Position numbers and translations under genes: made by a program
Origin: DATGKG01 sp963851325
GTDB lineage: Bacteria; Desulfobacterota; Binatia; Binatales; Binataceae
Assembly (NCBI GenBank): GCA_963851325.1
Contig: CAWKOR010000001.1
Coordinates: 1,116,001 to 1,180,000, forward strand
Direction: 5' to 3'
DNA length: 64,000 bases
Notes under the pieces: generated by a model
The model's database searches: none
What the model saw: the letters and a program-made list of their open reading frames with translations, nothing else
What the model was told of the DNA's origin: nothing
In this document: positions 49,074 to 57,625 of the stretch, in pieces
Layout of the letters: every line of letters starts with the position of its first letter
Position numbering within the stretch: position 1 is the first letter of the stretch

Positions 49074-51317
49074 TTACGAGCTCGGGCAGATTCCCTGGTT
49101 CTGCAGGATGATCGCCAAATCAGCGTCGTCGGTGAGCCCATCCTGATTGACGTCGGCCCAGCTCGATAGTCCCGTCAGCGCTTCGAGGTTTACCCACTCC
49201 CCGATATCCAGGTAGTTCACCACTCCATCAAGGTTGATGTCGCCGGGGCAGATCGGCTGCGACGCTAGCAGGGCGCTCAGCTCGGAGTTCAAAGAGGTAT
49301 AGTTCCGCTGCTGAGGTCGGCTGAGCCTGGGCCGATTGGTGAGCAAATCATCGCCGGCCTCGTCGAGGAGCGGGGTCGGGACCTTTTCGTTGATCTGGTA
49401 GAACTCGTTGGTGTTAGTGGCCACGCAGGCGTCGGAGACCGAGTCATACAACTCGAAGGTATTCACTATCAACTTGTAGTTCTTGTTTCGGATCGCTTTG
49501 GCTTCCAAGGGGTAGATCTGGGTCACCATCGGATTATCCGAGGGATGATCGGCCTGCCATTTGGCTACTTCGCAGCAAAGCGTGAACCCCTCAGAGGGAA
49601 TTCCGGCGGTTACCGGGTCGGTGGCCCCGGCGCCCCACCATATGCCGTTGTTGTCCTCGCATACGCCTTTGGTCGGAGCGATCTGAGTGCAGACGCCTCC
49701 GCCATATTGGCACGGTCCGTTGATCTGGCCGTTAGCATGCTGATTGGTCCCGAGCTCGGTGTAGTTGGTTTTGCGAATCGGCGCGTGACCCGGTTTCGTC
49801 AGATACGGCAGCATCGATTCAGCGTCGACGATGGCAGGTACGCTCGCATGAACATCGATGCCCGCCAATTCACCGAATAGCTCGAAGAGGTCGGCGATGT
49901 TGACCATCGCCTTGACCTGGCGACCCGGTCGTTTGACTTCAGGACCGGTGACGAAGGCCGGAACCCATACGCCGGTTTGATACGCGGTTGATTTCGCCCT
50001 GCTGGTATCGAACGGGCTCTTGACCACGGTCCCGGTGCTTCCGTTGTCATCGACAAAGACTATGTAGGTGTTGTTGCCTGGCGTGTAGATCAGTTGTCCG
50101 TTGGAACCGCGAGTGGCAAGTCCGACTCCCACCAGCAGATTTGCGACCTCGGTATCGAGCGCCTGCGTCATCTGCGCGTTCATGAGGTTTTGATCCAACA
50201 GGTTCGAGCAGTCGAGATTGCTGGTGTCAGGCGCGTTGGCAGGAAGCAATTGAACGGGCGGCTGCATCAGAGGCGTATGCGCAATCGCGAAGTCCACGCT
50301 GGCCATCCACGGCTGGTTCTTCGGTTGCTGATTGATCCAACTGATGGCCGCATCGACCTGCTCGATAGAGCGATAGGTGCGCGCGCGGATATCGGTCGGT
50401 GGCACCGCATCCGGCGGCGTAGTTCCGTTGTCGATCACCAGTGGCGAAACGAAGTGGCCGCTCAACGTCTCGAAGTTGACGTAGCCGGGCACGGGGCTGA
50501 CGCAGGTCTGGTCCGGATCGAAGATGCCGCCACCGTCGCGGCAGATGCGTCCCGGCGCCTCGGCTCCGGTCTTGGTAATGATCTGGCAGGTGCCGTCGGC
50601 GGCGTAGCAGGCACCGGTATCTGCGCCGCCATTAGCCGCGTCGCGCACGAAGCCGCAGGTCCAGGTCCCGGTCGGAGATACTCCACCGGCAGTGGAGTCG
50701 ATCGAGGACGGATCGCCGGTTTCATCAAGCCACCCATCGTAGTAATCCCAACCGAGCGCGGTGACCATGCTCAAGCCGTAGGGATTGTTGCCTTGGGTCC
50801 CCATGTGGAACTTGCCGAACATCGCGCTCTTGTACCCCTTTTGCTTGAGCAACTTGGGAATGGTCATCTCATTATGATTGACCATGTAGTTCGCGAGGTC
50901 GTTGCTGCCGATAGCGGTATAAACGTGGGTGCGAAAAGGATAGCGACCGGTGAAAATCGCGGCACGGCTGTTCGAGCAGGCCGGCATCGACCACATGTTG
51001 TGGAACTTGACCCCGGCGTTCGCGAGGGTATCGATGTTGGGAGTCGGCGGCGGGTTGTTCCCGCCGTAGCCGAACACCTTCCACTGGTCGATGCCGAGGT
51101 CGTCAATGACGATAAAGAGGATATTTGGTGGAGGTGTATCGGCAGCGAGGACCCTCGAAATCCATCCGAGGGAGGCAACCAGGGATAACAGGAAGAGCAC
51201 GACCGCAGAGTTCCGCAGTTGCGATCGGTTACAGGAGCTATGCCCAAAGAGGCGTGAAAATACACCTTTAGAGACGCTTATCTGTTCGATAAGCCAACGA
51301 GCAACGTCTAGAACCAT
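49074..51317 (-). CDS. Secreted sulfatase (alkaline phosphatase superfamily) with dockerin-like C-terminus
   Basis: 747 residues. Signal-like membrane segment (about 37-58, SAVVLFLLSLVASLGWI) then the sulfatase core: NILFIVIDDLG, TPNIDTLANAGVKFHNMW, MPACSNSRAAIFTGRYPF, where C-x-P-S-R is normal but here C-S-N-S-R (Cys114 is the expected formylglycine site; N replaces P), KSAMFGKFHMG, FVDDNGS. The C-terminal 60 residues hold two EF-hand-like Ca loops in dockerin style: GDINLDGVVNYLDIGEW and ADVNQDGLTDDADLAIIL. The ATG at 51317 is chosen because GGGGGGA lies just upstream; 51329 is also possible. Substrate unknown; probably cell-surface or secreted. No other dockerin or cohesin is visible. Confidence 0.87.
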   Translation of the reverse strand: MVLDVARWLIEQISVSKGVFSRLFGHSSCNRSQLRNSAVVLFLLSLVASLGWISRVLAADTPPPNILFIVIDDLGIDQWKVFGYGGNNPPPTPNIDTLANAGVKFHNMWSMPACSNSRAAIFTGRYPFRTHVYTAIGSNDLANYMVNHNEMTIPKLLKQKGYKSAMFGKFHMGTQGNNPYGLSMVTALGWDYYDGWLDETGDPSSIDSTAGGVSPTGTWTCGFVRDAANGGADTGACYAADGTCQIITKTGAEAPGRICRDGGGIFDPDQTCVSPVPGYVNFETLSGHFVSPLVIDNGTTPPDAVPPTDIRARTYRSIEQVDAAISWINQQPKNQPWMASVDFAIAHTPLMQPPVQLLPANAPDTSNLDCSNLLDQNLMNAQMTQALDTEVANLLVGVGLATRGSNGQLIYTPGNNTYIVFVDDNGSTGTVVKSPFDTSRAKSTAYQTGVWVPAFVTGPEVKRPGRQVKAMVNIADLFELFGELAGIDVHASVPAIVDAESMLPYLTKPGHAPIRKTNYTELGTNQHANGQINGPCQYGGGVCTQIAPTKGVCEDNNGIWWGAGATDPVTAGIPSEGFTLCCEVAKWQADHPSDNPMVTQIYPLEAKAIRNKNYKLIVNTFELYDSVSDACVATNTNEFYQINEKVPTPLLDEAGDDLLTNRPRLSRPQQRNYTSLNSELSALLASQPICPGDINLDGVVNYLDIGEWVNLEALTGLSSWADVNQDGLTDDADLAIILQNQGICPSS

Positions 51318-51459
51318 CAATCCCCCCATTCACAGGCAGTAAGTGGCACTGCCTAGTCGATTCTCTCAGTTAGTCGGCAAGGCTAATTCTGTTTATCAGA
51401 CTCTCGCAAATTCGACCAGCTTTACACTCGTGAGACGGGTTCGTGCGGATGAAAATGAA

Positions 51460-51850
51460 AAACCCGCGTCTTTCCTGATAAGTTTGGCTTCGTTTATGTA
51501 ATCCAGCCTCTCGAGACGCCGTCGAAGTGGGTTTGTTTTTCCTCTTCTCCGCCGCGATGGTCGCTCCGCGGGTTGCGCGACCATCGTGCCGAGCCCAGGG
51601 GGTCGAAAAATTCCATCTCGCCCGGAAGAAACCCGCGTCTTTCCTGATAAGTTTGGCTTCGTTTATGTAATCCAGCCTTTCGAGATGCCGTCGAAGTGGG
51701 TTTGTTTTTCCTCTTCTCCGCCGCGATGGTCGCTCCGCGGGTTGCGCGACCATCGCACCGAAGCGGAAGGGGTCGCGAATTTCCGTCTCTGCCGGAGGAA
51801 ACCCGCGTCGCTGCTGTGCTTATTGGCTTTGTTTTCGTCATTTCCCAAGC
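51460..51850. repeat. Tandem repeats of 169/170 bp (two full units plus a partial third)
   Basis: Units begin at AAACCCGCGTC: 51460-51628, 51629-51798, and a shorter diverged copy 51799-51850. The first 127 bases of units 1 and 2 are almost identical. Each full unit contains the hairpin CGATGGTCGC / GCGACCATCG (51555-51564 with 51577-51586; 51724-51733 with 51746-51755). Open frames cross the array on both strands but only repeat the same residues, so they are not genes. A related degenerate copy lies at 12364-12444. The 51330-51459 and 51851-52046 flanks hold no gene. Confidence 0.85.
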
Positions 51851-52046
51851 AACCAGGGTCCGGATTCATGGCGGATGGTCGCCTGAACCGCGCCCACAAA
51901 CTGCATAGTAGCAGAAATGGACTCTTCGTCATTACACCGGTTCCAGTATCTGGCCGGGAAATCCACCGGCCCATCGAAACTCGACATGCGCAAGAGGCAA
52001 TGCCAAATTAGGCCCGCAACATCGCGAGAGTCTGCGAGAGACGAAA

Positions 52047-53684
52047 ATGCCAAATTCTGTACCGCCCACCCCGACCGCGAAGGCGGGGCCAGTCGAACAA
52101 TTTGATGTAATCATCATCGGGGCCGGGATTTCCGGCCTGTTTCAACTGCTTCGAGTGCGGGAGCTCGGCCTGTCAGTGCGGGCATACGAGGCGGGTAGCG
52201 GCGTCGGCGGGACCTGGTACTGGAACCGCTATCCGGGCGCGCGATTCGATTCCGAGAGCTACACCTACGGCTACTCGTTCTCTAAAGAACTCCTGCAGGA
52301 GTGGGACTGGAAGGAGCACTTCTCCGGCCAGCCCGAAAACGAGCGCTATCTCAACTATGTCGCCGACAAATTCGACCTGAAGCGCGATATCACCTTCAAT
52401 ACCGGCGTCGCCGGAGCGATCTGGGATGAGAACGAAAATCGCTGGGAAATCCGCCTCGAAGATGGCAGTCGCGTGCGAGCGCGATTCCTCATAACAGCGG
52501 TAGGGATCCTATCGGCCACCAATATTCCGCCTTTTCCGGGCGTCGATACTTTCAAAGGTCTGTCGTTCCATACTTCGCGATGGCCCAAGGAACGCATCGA
52601 TTTTACCGGCAAACGCGTGGGCGTCATCGGCACCGGCGCCACCGCAGTACAACTCATTACGGAAATCGCCAAGGAAGTGGGTCATTTGACGGTCTTCCAA
52701 CGGACCGCGAACTACTGCGCGCCGCTGCGCAATGGACCCATCGATGCGGAAACGCAGGCCAAAATCAAAGCCAGCTATCCCGAAATCTTCAAGCGAACCA
52801 GCGAGACCTTCGCAGGATTCATCCACGACCTTGACCCGCGATCGGTCTTCGAGGTGACTCCCGAGCAGCGGCAGGCATTCTTCGAGGAGTTGTGGCTACA
52901 GCCGGGCTTCGCCAAATGGTTCGGCAATTTCCACGATGTCCTGAGCAACAAACAAGCTAACGAGCTATTCGCCGAATTCGTTCGCAACAAGATTCGTGAG
53001 CGGGTCAAGGATCCCGCGGTCGCAGAAAAGCTGATTCCAAAGGACCATGCATTCGGTACCAAGCGCGTGCCCCTGGAAAGCGGCTACTATGAGCAGTTCA
53101 ACCGCGACAATGTCCTGCTGGTCGACATCCGCGAGTCGCCCATCGAAAGCATCACTCCCAAGGGCGTCAAGACGACCGCTGCGGAGTACGAGCTCGACGT
53201 CATCATCTATGCCACCGGCTTCGATGCCGTTACCGGCACCCTGACCCGGATCGATTTTCGCGGCGAAGGCGGGCTTTCGCTCAAGGAAAAATGGGCCGGC
53301 GGGCCGAGCACCTACCTGGGCATCCAGACCGCGGGCTTTCCGAATCTGTTCACGCTGGTCGGCCCCCACAATGGTTCGACGTTCTGCAACATGCCGCGAT
53401 GCATCGAGCAGAATGTCGAATGGGTAACCGATTGCCTCCGCTATCTGCGCGAGAAGGGCCTCACGCGAATCGCGGCAACGCCGGAGGCGGAAGAAGCATG
53501 GACTGATCACGTCAACGAGCTTGCTGAAGGAACGCTCCTGTCGGAGGCGGATTCATGGTTCTTCGGCGCCAACATTCCGGGTAAGAAGCGCACCGTGCTG
53601 ATGTACCTGGGAGGCACGCAAGCCTACAAAAAGAAGGTCGATGAGGTAGCCGCGGCGGGCTACGAGGGATTTACGTTGTGGTAG
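52047..53684 (+). CDS. Flavin-binding (Baeyer-Villiger type) monooxygenase
   Basis: 545-residue class B flavoprotein monooxygenase. FAD dinucleotide motif VIIIGAGISGLF, YEAGSGVGGTWYWNRYPGAR, the BVMO fingerprint F-x-G-x-x-x-H-x-x-x-W as FKGLSFHTSRWP (near residue 169), the NADPH motif VGVIGTGATAVQLI, and DVIIYATGFDAVTG late. All point to a cyclohexanone- or hydroxyacetophenone-type Baeyer-Villiger enzyme; substrate unknown. GAGAGACG precedes the ATG at 52047. It is single on the plus strand, after the repeat array. Confidence 0.93.
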   Translation: MPNSVPPTPTAKAGPVEQFDVIIIGAGISGLFQLLRVRELGLSVRAYEAGSGVGGTWYWNRYPGARFDSESYTYGYSFSKELLQEWDWKEHFSGQPENERYLNYVADKFDLKRDITFNTGVAGAIWDENENRWEIRLEDGSRVRARFLITAVGILSATNIPPFPGVDTFKGLSFHTSRWPKERIDFTGKRVGVIGTGATAVQLITEIAKEVGHLTVFQRTANYCAPLRNGPIDAETQAKIKASYPEIFKRTSETFAGFIHDLDPRSVFEVTPEQRQAFFEELWLQPGFAKWFGNFHDVLSNKQANELFAEFVRNKIRERVKDPAVAEKLIPKDHAFGTKRVPLESGYYEQFNRDNVLLVDIRESPIESITPKGVKTTAAEYELDVIIYATGFDAVTGTLTRIDFRGEGGLSLKEKWAGGPSTYLGIQTAGFPNLFTLVGPHNGSTFCNMPRCIEQNVEWVTDCLRYLREKGLTRIAATPEAEEAWTDHVNELAEGTLLSEADSWFFGANIPGKKRTVLMYLGGTQAYKKKVDEVAAAGYEGFTLW

Positions 53685-53772
53685 CATCGGCCTTCATCGG
53701 AGCATGTGTGGTCTAAGCCGCGGTTCTCCAAACGGGGGGCGATTTGAGGTATACTCTCCACCGAGAGCTAAC

Positions 53773-54279
53773 ATGAACCTCACTCTCCGACTTGGTCGTC
53801 TAAGTGGCGTGCTGAATTTGATTGCTGCGGTGGTACTCGCCATCAGCTTCGGACCGTTCGGCTTCCAAAACAAAGGAATGGGCACGGTCTTACCCGTCAT
53901 CTTTGCCATACTTTTCGGTGTTAAGGCGGTATGGGAATTTCTCGTCCTAATCCCCGGAAACTACTGCCTCACGCTGGACTCTGAAGGCTTTGCCAGCCGC
54001 ACGATTTTCAAGGAGCGCCGTTATCGTTGGGACGAAGTCAACGCCTTCTCGGTAGGATGCTCCGGACTGGCGTCCGGCCGGGTCGTGTACAATTTCTCGA
54101 ACGCTACTCAGGCTCAACTAGAGCGGCGCCCGCGAGGCCTCCGGGCGACGTTTATGAGCGACCACGATGCGATGCTGCCGTCCAATTTCAGGGTCTCCGC
54201 CGCAGACTTGGCAGAAACGATGAACCAGTGGCGTTGGCGCGCAGTGAACTCCATTCCCCGAGCCGTCAACGCAAACTGA
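53773..54279 (+). CDS. Membrane protein with PH-like domain, unknown function
   Basis: 168 residues. Two adjacent membrane segments near the N-terminus (about 12-28, LIAAVVLAISFGPF; about 36-58, VLPVIFAILFGVKAVWEFLV), then a soluble part with LTLDSEGFASRTIFKERRYRWDEV, which looks like a bacterial PH/PHb2 domain start. Function unknown. The ATG at 53773 is used because it places the membrane segments first and a -10-like TATACT lies at 53750-53755. It follows the BVMO after 88 bases. Confidence 0.7.
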   Translation: MNLTLRLGRLSGVLNLIAAVVLAISFGPFGFQNKGMGTVLPVIFAILFGVKAVWEFLVLIPGNYCLTLDSEGFASRTIFKERRYRWDEVNAFSVGCSGLASGRVVYNFSNATQAQLERRPRGLRATFMSDHDAMLPSNFRVSAADLAETMNQWRWRAVNSIPRAVNAN

Positions 54280-54332
54280 CCGTCATCACAAATCACTCGG
54301 CGTCGCGCGCCTTCCGCACAAAGGTCGACTAG

Positions 54333-54662
54333 GATGATCGCCAAGACACCAAAGCTGCCAATTTCAAGAACGCCTACGCGCAGCGCAAGTTTTGCAGTCG
54401 CCACAGCGTCGAAGAGTTCGCTGACGATCTGCCAGACCTCGATCTCAAGATTAGACCGGCGCGGACCGAACAGATCGCTCTGCGCCTCTATAAGGACGAC
54501 TGGCAACCCTCAAAAAAGTTGCGAAGCCGCGCTGCGTCGGCCATACCACGCTGGCAAGAAGTATCGTGGAGCGCTGGCTCGCCACCTCACAAGCGTCGAG
54601 CAAAGCAGGTAACCCACATTTCCGAGGGCCCTCCTACTCGTGCGATTGGGGCGGGTTCCCCT
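54333..54662 (+). pseudogene. Possible gene remnant: long open frame without start codon
   Basis: From 54333 the frame stays open for 110 codons (to a stop at about 54660) but has no ATG and begins right after an in-frame TAG. It reads with normal-looking composition (NFKNAYAQRKFCSRHSVEEF, then PDLDLKIRPARTEQ). This might be the decayed end of a gene; I recognise no family. It overlaps the last 29 bases of the CYTH-like gene on the other strand. The 54280-54633 stretch holds nothing else. Confidence 0.25.
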
Positions 54663-55551
54663 TGAAGCGATACACCACTCCAGTCTTGGTGGTCCCTAGC
54701 GCAATCCAGTCGCGCCCGATTTCCTGTAGCGAGGTGAAGAATTTTTTGGCTCGCTCCATGGCCTTGTCATGCAGCTCATCCTTGCGCTTGAACTTCGCTT
54801 CGAAGGAAAACTCGCCGACCAGCAGCTTGTGATCGCCGCGCTCGCGCCACAGCGCCGCATTGGACTTCGCGACCACTCCCTTGCCGAAATTAAGCTCGCC
54901 GAAGTCCTGCAGAACTTCCTCGACGATAGTGTGATTGACCAGGTTGAGTTTCTTGCCGCCGCCCTTGCGCAGGGTTGCCAGCACCGGGAACAACGCCGCG
55001 ATCATGCTCAGTGACACGCTGCCGTCATCCTGGGTCGCGCGCAGCCCGAACTCCACGTTATGCGAAAACAGCATGCGCATTCCGCCGATGCGGTCCTTGA
55101 GCGGCAATGCCTCGGCTTTGAACTTGATCCGGTAACCACTGGCGAGGGTCGGTCGCACGTCGGTCTCGGCGGCGGTTTGCAGATCGGGATGCCGGAACTT
55201 GAAGACGATCTCCGGGTCGCCGACCGGAAATCCATCTTCATAGGCGATGCGCCTGCGCAGGATGAACGCGTGGTTGTACAGGGTGAAGTCCTTGGTATCA
55301 AGGAAAATGACTTCCCTGATGCGCGGGCGTGCGTTCTTGCAATCGTCCGCGGAGAATTCGACGCCGTTGTCTTCCGCCGCGCGATGCACCAGTTTCGCGT
55401 ACTCATGGAAGCTCGGCACCGAGGTGAATCTTTGCGGTTTCAGAATCAGTTTGCACTCGAGGTAGTGGACTTCGTCCAGCGGTCCCCCGTCGAGATACTT
55501 CCCGGGTTTGATATCGGGAATCTGTGGAGCTTGAGCGTCGTTTTCAGCCAT
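54634..55551 (-). CDS. Possible CYTH/VTC-like protein, function unknown
   Basis: 305 residues. The pattern VHYLECKLIL near the start, YNHAFILRRRI, EIVFKFRHPD, YRIKFKAE, and GEFSFEAKFK near the end (E-x-K, R/K-rich strands ending in E-x-K) recalls the triphosphate-tunnel fold of CYTH and VTC domains. No other domain. The ATG at 55551 is used; a longer frame to 55623 would overlap the upstream chromate transporter. It follows the chrA pair on the same strand by 34 bases, so it may be co-transcribed. Assignment is a fold-level guess. Confidence 0.5.
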   Translation of the reverse strand: MAENDAQAPQIPDIKPGKYLDGGPLDEVHYLECKLILKPQRFTSVPSFHEYAKLVHRAAEDNGVEFSADDCKNARPRIREVIFLDTKDFTLYNHAFILRRRIAYEDGFPVGDPEIVFKFRHPDLQTAAETDVRPTLASGYRIKFKAEALPLKDRIGGMRMLFSHNVEFGLRATQDDGSVSLSMIAALFPVLATLRKGGGKKLNLVNHTIVEEVLQDFGELNFGKGVVAKSNAALWRERGDHKLLVGEFSFEAKFKRKDELHDKAMERAKKFFTSLQEIGRDWIALGTTKTGVVYRFKGNPPQSHE

Positions 55552-55585
55552 TGCGATAGCGTTCCCCTTTAAGTCCGGGCCCGTC

Positions 55586-56137
55586 TCAGACCATCCGTAG
55601 TGCAAACCATCCGACTGCGCCACCGGCCAGGATCAGCAGCGCGGGATTCACATGCCGCCGCATCAGGATGATCGCCACGGTCGCCGTGATCGCAACAGTA
55701 GTCAAGTTGTGCCGGGTCGAGTGATTGACGTTCAGCGTCGCGGTCCGGCCGATGGCATAGACGCCCGATAGCATCAGGCCGACCGTAATCGGCGCCATCC
55801 CGCGCTGAACCCCATCGCGCCACGGCGAGCCTTCGAAGTGATCCCAGATTTTGGAAGCCGCGAAAACCAGCGTACACGACGGCAAATAGAACGCCGCCAG
55901 CACCAGCAGCGCGCCCACGATGCCCGAGACGTGGTACCCGATCACCGTCACCATGTTCATGTTGGGGCCGGGCGCCAGTTGCCCAAGGCTGTAGATGTCC
56001 GCGAATTGTTCGTCGTCCATCCAGCCATGCTCGGTCACCACTTCATGCTTCATTTGCGGAAGCACGGCAGTACCGCCACCGACCGCGAGGATCGACAGCA
56101 ATGCGAACACATTGACCAGGCTCACCAGCTTGTTCAT
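55586..56137 (-). CDS. Chromate transporter, ChrA half-size subunit
   Basis: 183 residues, one CHR domain with about five to six membrane segments. LLSILAVGGGTAVLPQMKHEVV and FADIYSLGQLAPGPNMNMVTVIGY are the classic chromate-transporter motifs (GG, Q-L-A-P-G-P). Its start overlaps the stop of the other half-size gene (ATGA). Split ChrA pairs export chromate as a heterodimer; other anions are possible. Confidence 0.9.
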   Translation of the reverse strand: MNKLVSLVNVFALLSILAVGGGTAVLPQMKHEVVTEHGWMDDEQFADIYSLGQLAPGPNMNMVTVIGYHVSGIVGALLVLAAFYLPSCTLVFAASKIWDHFEGSPWRDGVQRGMAPITVGLMLSGVYAIGRTATLNVNHSTRHNLTTVAITATVAIILMRRHVNPALLILAGGAVGWFALRMV

Positions 56138-56805
56138 GACTTGTTGGTCGTACCCTCCCGCGCACCATCACCGCCGGCGGCCGCGCCCCCATGATGCGTG
56201 GCCAGTTGCGCATAATAGCTGGCCTGGCGCGCATGATAGTCGGCGACCGCGTTTTGGTCGGGTCGATTGAGCCGGATCGAGATCGGCGCGAGGACCACGA
56301 GCACCGGCAGCAACGAGACATGCCAGACCCCGACCAAAAGAAAAGCCACAATCAGAATCGCGATGTCCTGGCTCCGCTTCAGCGCGCTCGAACCGACCTG
56401 AAGTGTCACCGCGAGGATCAGGCCGACCGCCGCGGCGCCGACCCCATGGAGCATCGCACTCACTTCGGGATTGGTTCGGAACTGGGCATACAAGAGGCCC
56501 AGGATGAAGACCGAAATGGTACCCGGAATCGTCATTCCCAGCACCGAAACAATTGCGCCGGGGACGCCGCGCAAGCGGCTTCCGACAATCACACTGATGT
56601 TGGTTGAGGTCAGGCCCGGAACAGTCTGCCCGACCTCGAGTGCGGCCAGAAAGTGATTCTCGTCGAGCCACTTTTGCCGCACCACCAGATGCTCACGGAG
56701 GTAGGCGACTACGCCCCCGCCGAAGCTGGTCGCGCCCACATTGAGGAAGACCGTGAAAAGTTTTGCCAGGCTTACGCTCGGCGCCGATGGTGTTTCTTCA
56801 GTCAT
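56134..56805 (-). CDS. Chromate transporter, ChrA half-size subunit
   Basis: 223 residues, the N-terminal half of the split ChrA pair. LFTVFLNVGATSFGGGVVAYLREHLV and FLAALEVGQTVPGLTSTNISVIVG are the domain's conserved GG and x-Q-x-x-P-G-P-like segments (here Q-T-V-P-G-L). Hydrophobic throughout; the C-terminus is soluble and Gly-rich. The ATG at 56805 is preferred over the frame start at 56871, which would add an unrelated soluble stretch. It overlaps the next half gene by four bases. Confidence 0.87.
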   Translation of the reverse strand: MTEETPSAPSVSLAKLFTVFLNVGATSFGGGVVAYLREHLVVRQKWLDENHFLAALEVGQTVPGLTSTNISVIVGSRLRGVPGAIVSVLGMTIPGTISVFILGLLYAQFRTNPEVSAMLHGVGAAAVGLILAVTLQVGSSALKRSQDIAILIVAFLLVGVWHVSLLPVLVVLAPISIRLNRPDQNAVADYHARQASYYAQLATHHGGAAAGGDGAREGTTNKS

Positions 56806-56895
56806 CGTGCAGTTGCCGCAACCTAGCAGATTTACCGCGGCGTCGGGACTACAATCGCGCTCGGTCTCCACCTTAAACGGACGACGGAGGTTACG

Positions 56896-57309
56896 ATGGC
56901 GGATGCATCATGGAATCAATTCTGGGCGGCGACGACGGACGCAAACCTGGCCATGGTGCAGGGAGACCCCAGCAAGCTGAAGCAGGTCTACTCGCATCGC
57001 GAGGACATCACCGTGCTGGGCGGCTTCGGCGGATTCGAAAGCGGATGGAAGGAGGTCGGAGCGCGGCTGGATTGGGCGGCTTCGCAATTCCGCAACGGCA
57101 CCTTCGAGCAGAAAGAGGTGAGCGTCGTGGTTGGAAGCGATATGGCATTCACGGTGACCATCGAGCGCAATGAGGTGAACATCGCGGGCAAGACCGAGCC
57201 GAGCGTCCTCGAGTTACGGGTCACGCAGATTTTCCGTCGCGACCCCGACGGATGGCATATGGTGCATCGCCACGCCGACCCGCTGGTGAACAAGCAAGCA
57301 CCGGAGTGA
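56896..57309 (+). CDS. NTF2/SnoaL-like fold protein
   Basis: 137 residues of the nuclear-transport-factor-2-like superfamily (SnoaL/DUF4440 type): WNQFWAATTDANLAMVQGDP, DITVLGGFGGFESG, and RVTQIFRRDPDGWHMVHRHAD at the end. These small barrels act as isomerases, dehydratases or binding proteins; function unknown. GGAGG lies just before the ATG. Divergent from the chromate transporter genes by 90 bases and followed by an antitoxin relic. Confidence 0.85.
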   Translation: MADASWNQFWAATTDANLAMVQGDPSKLKQVYSHREDITVLGGFGGFESGWKEVGARLDWAASQFRNGTFEQKEVSVVVGSDMAFTVTIERNEVNIAGKTEPSVLELRVTQIFRRDPDGWHMVHRHADPLVNKQAPE

Positions 57310-57341
57310 CTCGGGCGCGCGCTTGCGAGTGGCCAATCCAT

Positions 57342-57368
57342 GTGACACTTATCGATTGGATGTGTCAC
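57342..57368. promoter_or_regulatory. Inverted repeat upstream of the antitoxin relic
   Basis: GTGACAC (57342-57348) and GTGTCAC (57362-57368) are perfectly complementary with 13 bases between, 17 bases upstream of the antitoxin relic start. An overlapping pair CCAATC/GATTGG uses the same region. Phd-family antitoxins autoregulate through such sites, so it may be the old operator. Seen in sequence; role inferred. Confidence 0.4.
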
Positions 57369-57385
57369 CTGAATCGGAACCTCGA

Positions 57386-57625
57386 TTGAAGACTCTAACC
57401 ATCAGAGAAATGCGAGCTGCCCTTCCCCATCTCGACGAGTTGGTGGGCTAGGAAGGCGAGCTGGTCGTGACCAGCCGCGGGCGTCCATTAGCGAAAATTC
57501 TGCCGATACGCACCAGGCAAACGATTCCCTCGCGTGCCACCCTGCGCGCTTCGATGTTTGGCCGGATGAAACTCCATCCGCATCGGCGAGAGAAGCGCGT
57601 CGCCACCGATGCGCATCGTCTTCAG
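57386..57625 (+). pseudogene. Broken Phd/YefM-type antitoxin
   Basis: Starting at TTG 57386: LKTLTIREMRAALPHLDELVG, then an in-frame TAG (57449-57451) where the family has a conserved arginine or similar residue, then GELVVTSRGRPLAKILPI continues in the same frame. This is the Phd/prevent-host-death antitoxin pattern interrupted by one stop codon. After about 57575 similarity ends. No toxin gene follows; aquaporin Z is encoded on the other strand there. The end coordinate is approximate. Confidence 0.75.

Noticed and set aside
51370..51841. Overlapping minus-strand frames of 62-127 codons
   Set aside because: They read through the tandem repeats and only repeat the same residues in different frames.
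51460..51850. CRISPR array
   Set aside because: Units are 169/170 bp head to tail without unique spacers or cas genes; this is a tandem repeat.
54114..54506. 130-codon minus-strand frame
   Set aside because: It overlaps the PH-like membrane protein gene antisense and shows no domain; shadow.
57342..57368. Transposon end like those at 8659-8997
   Set aside because: The similarity to the element ends is limited to a short GTGACAC-type core; placement favours an operator.
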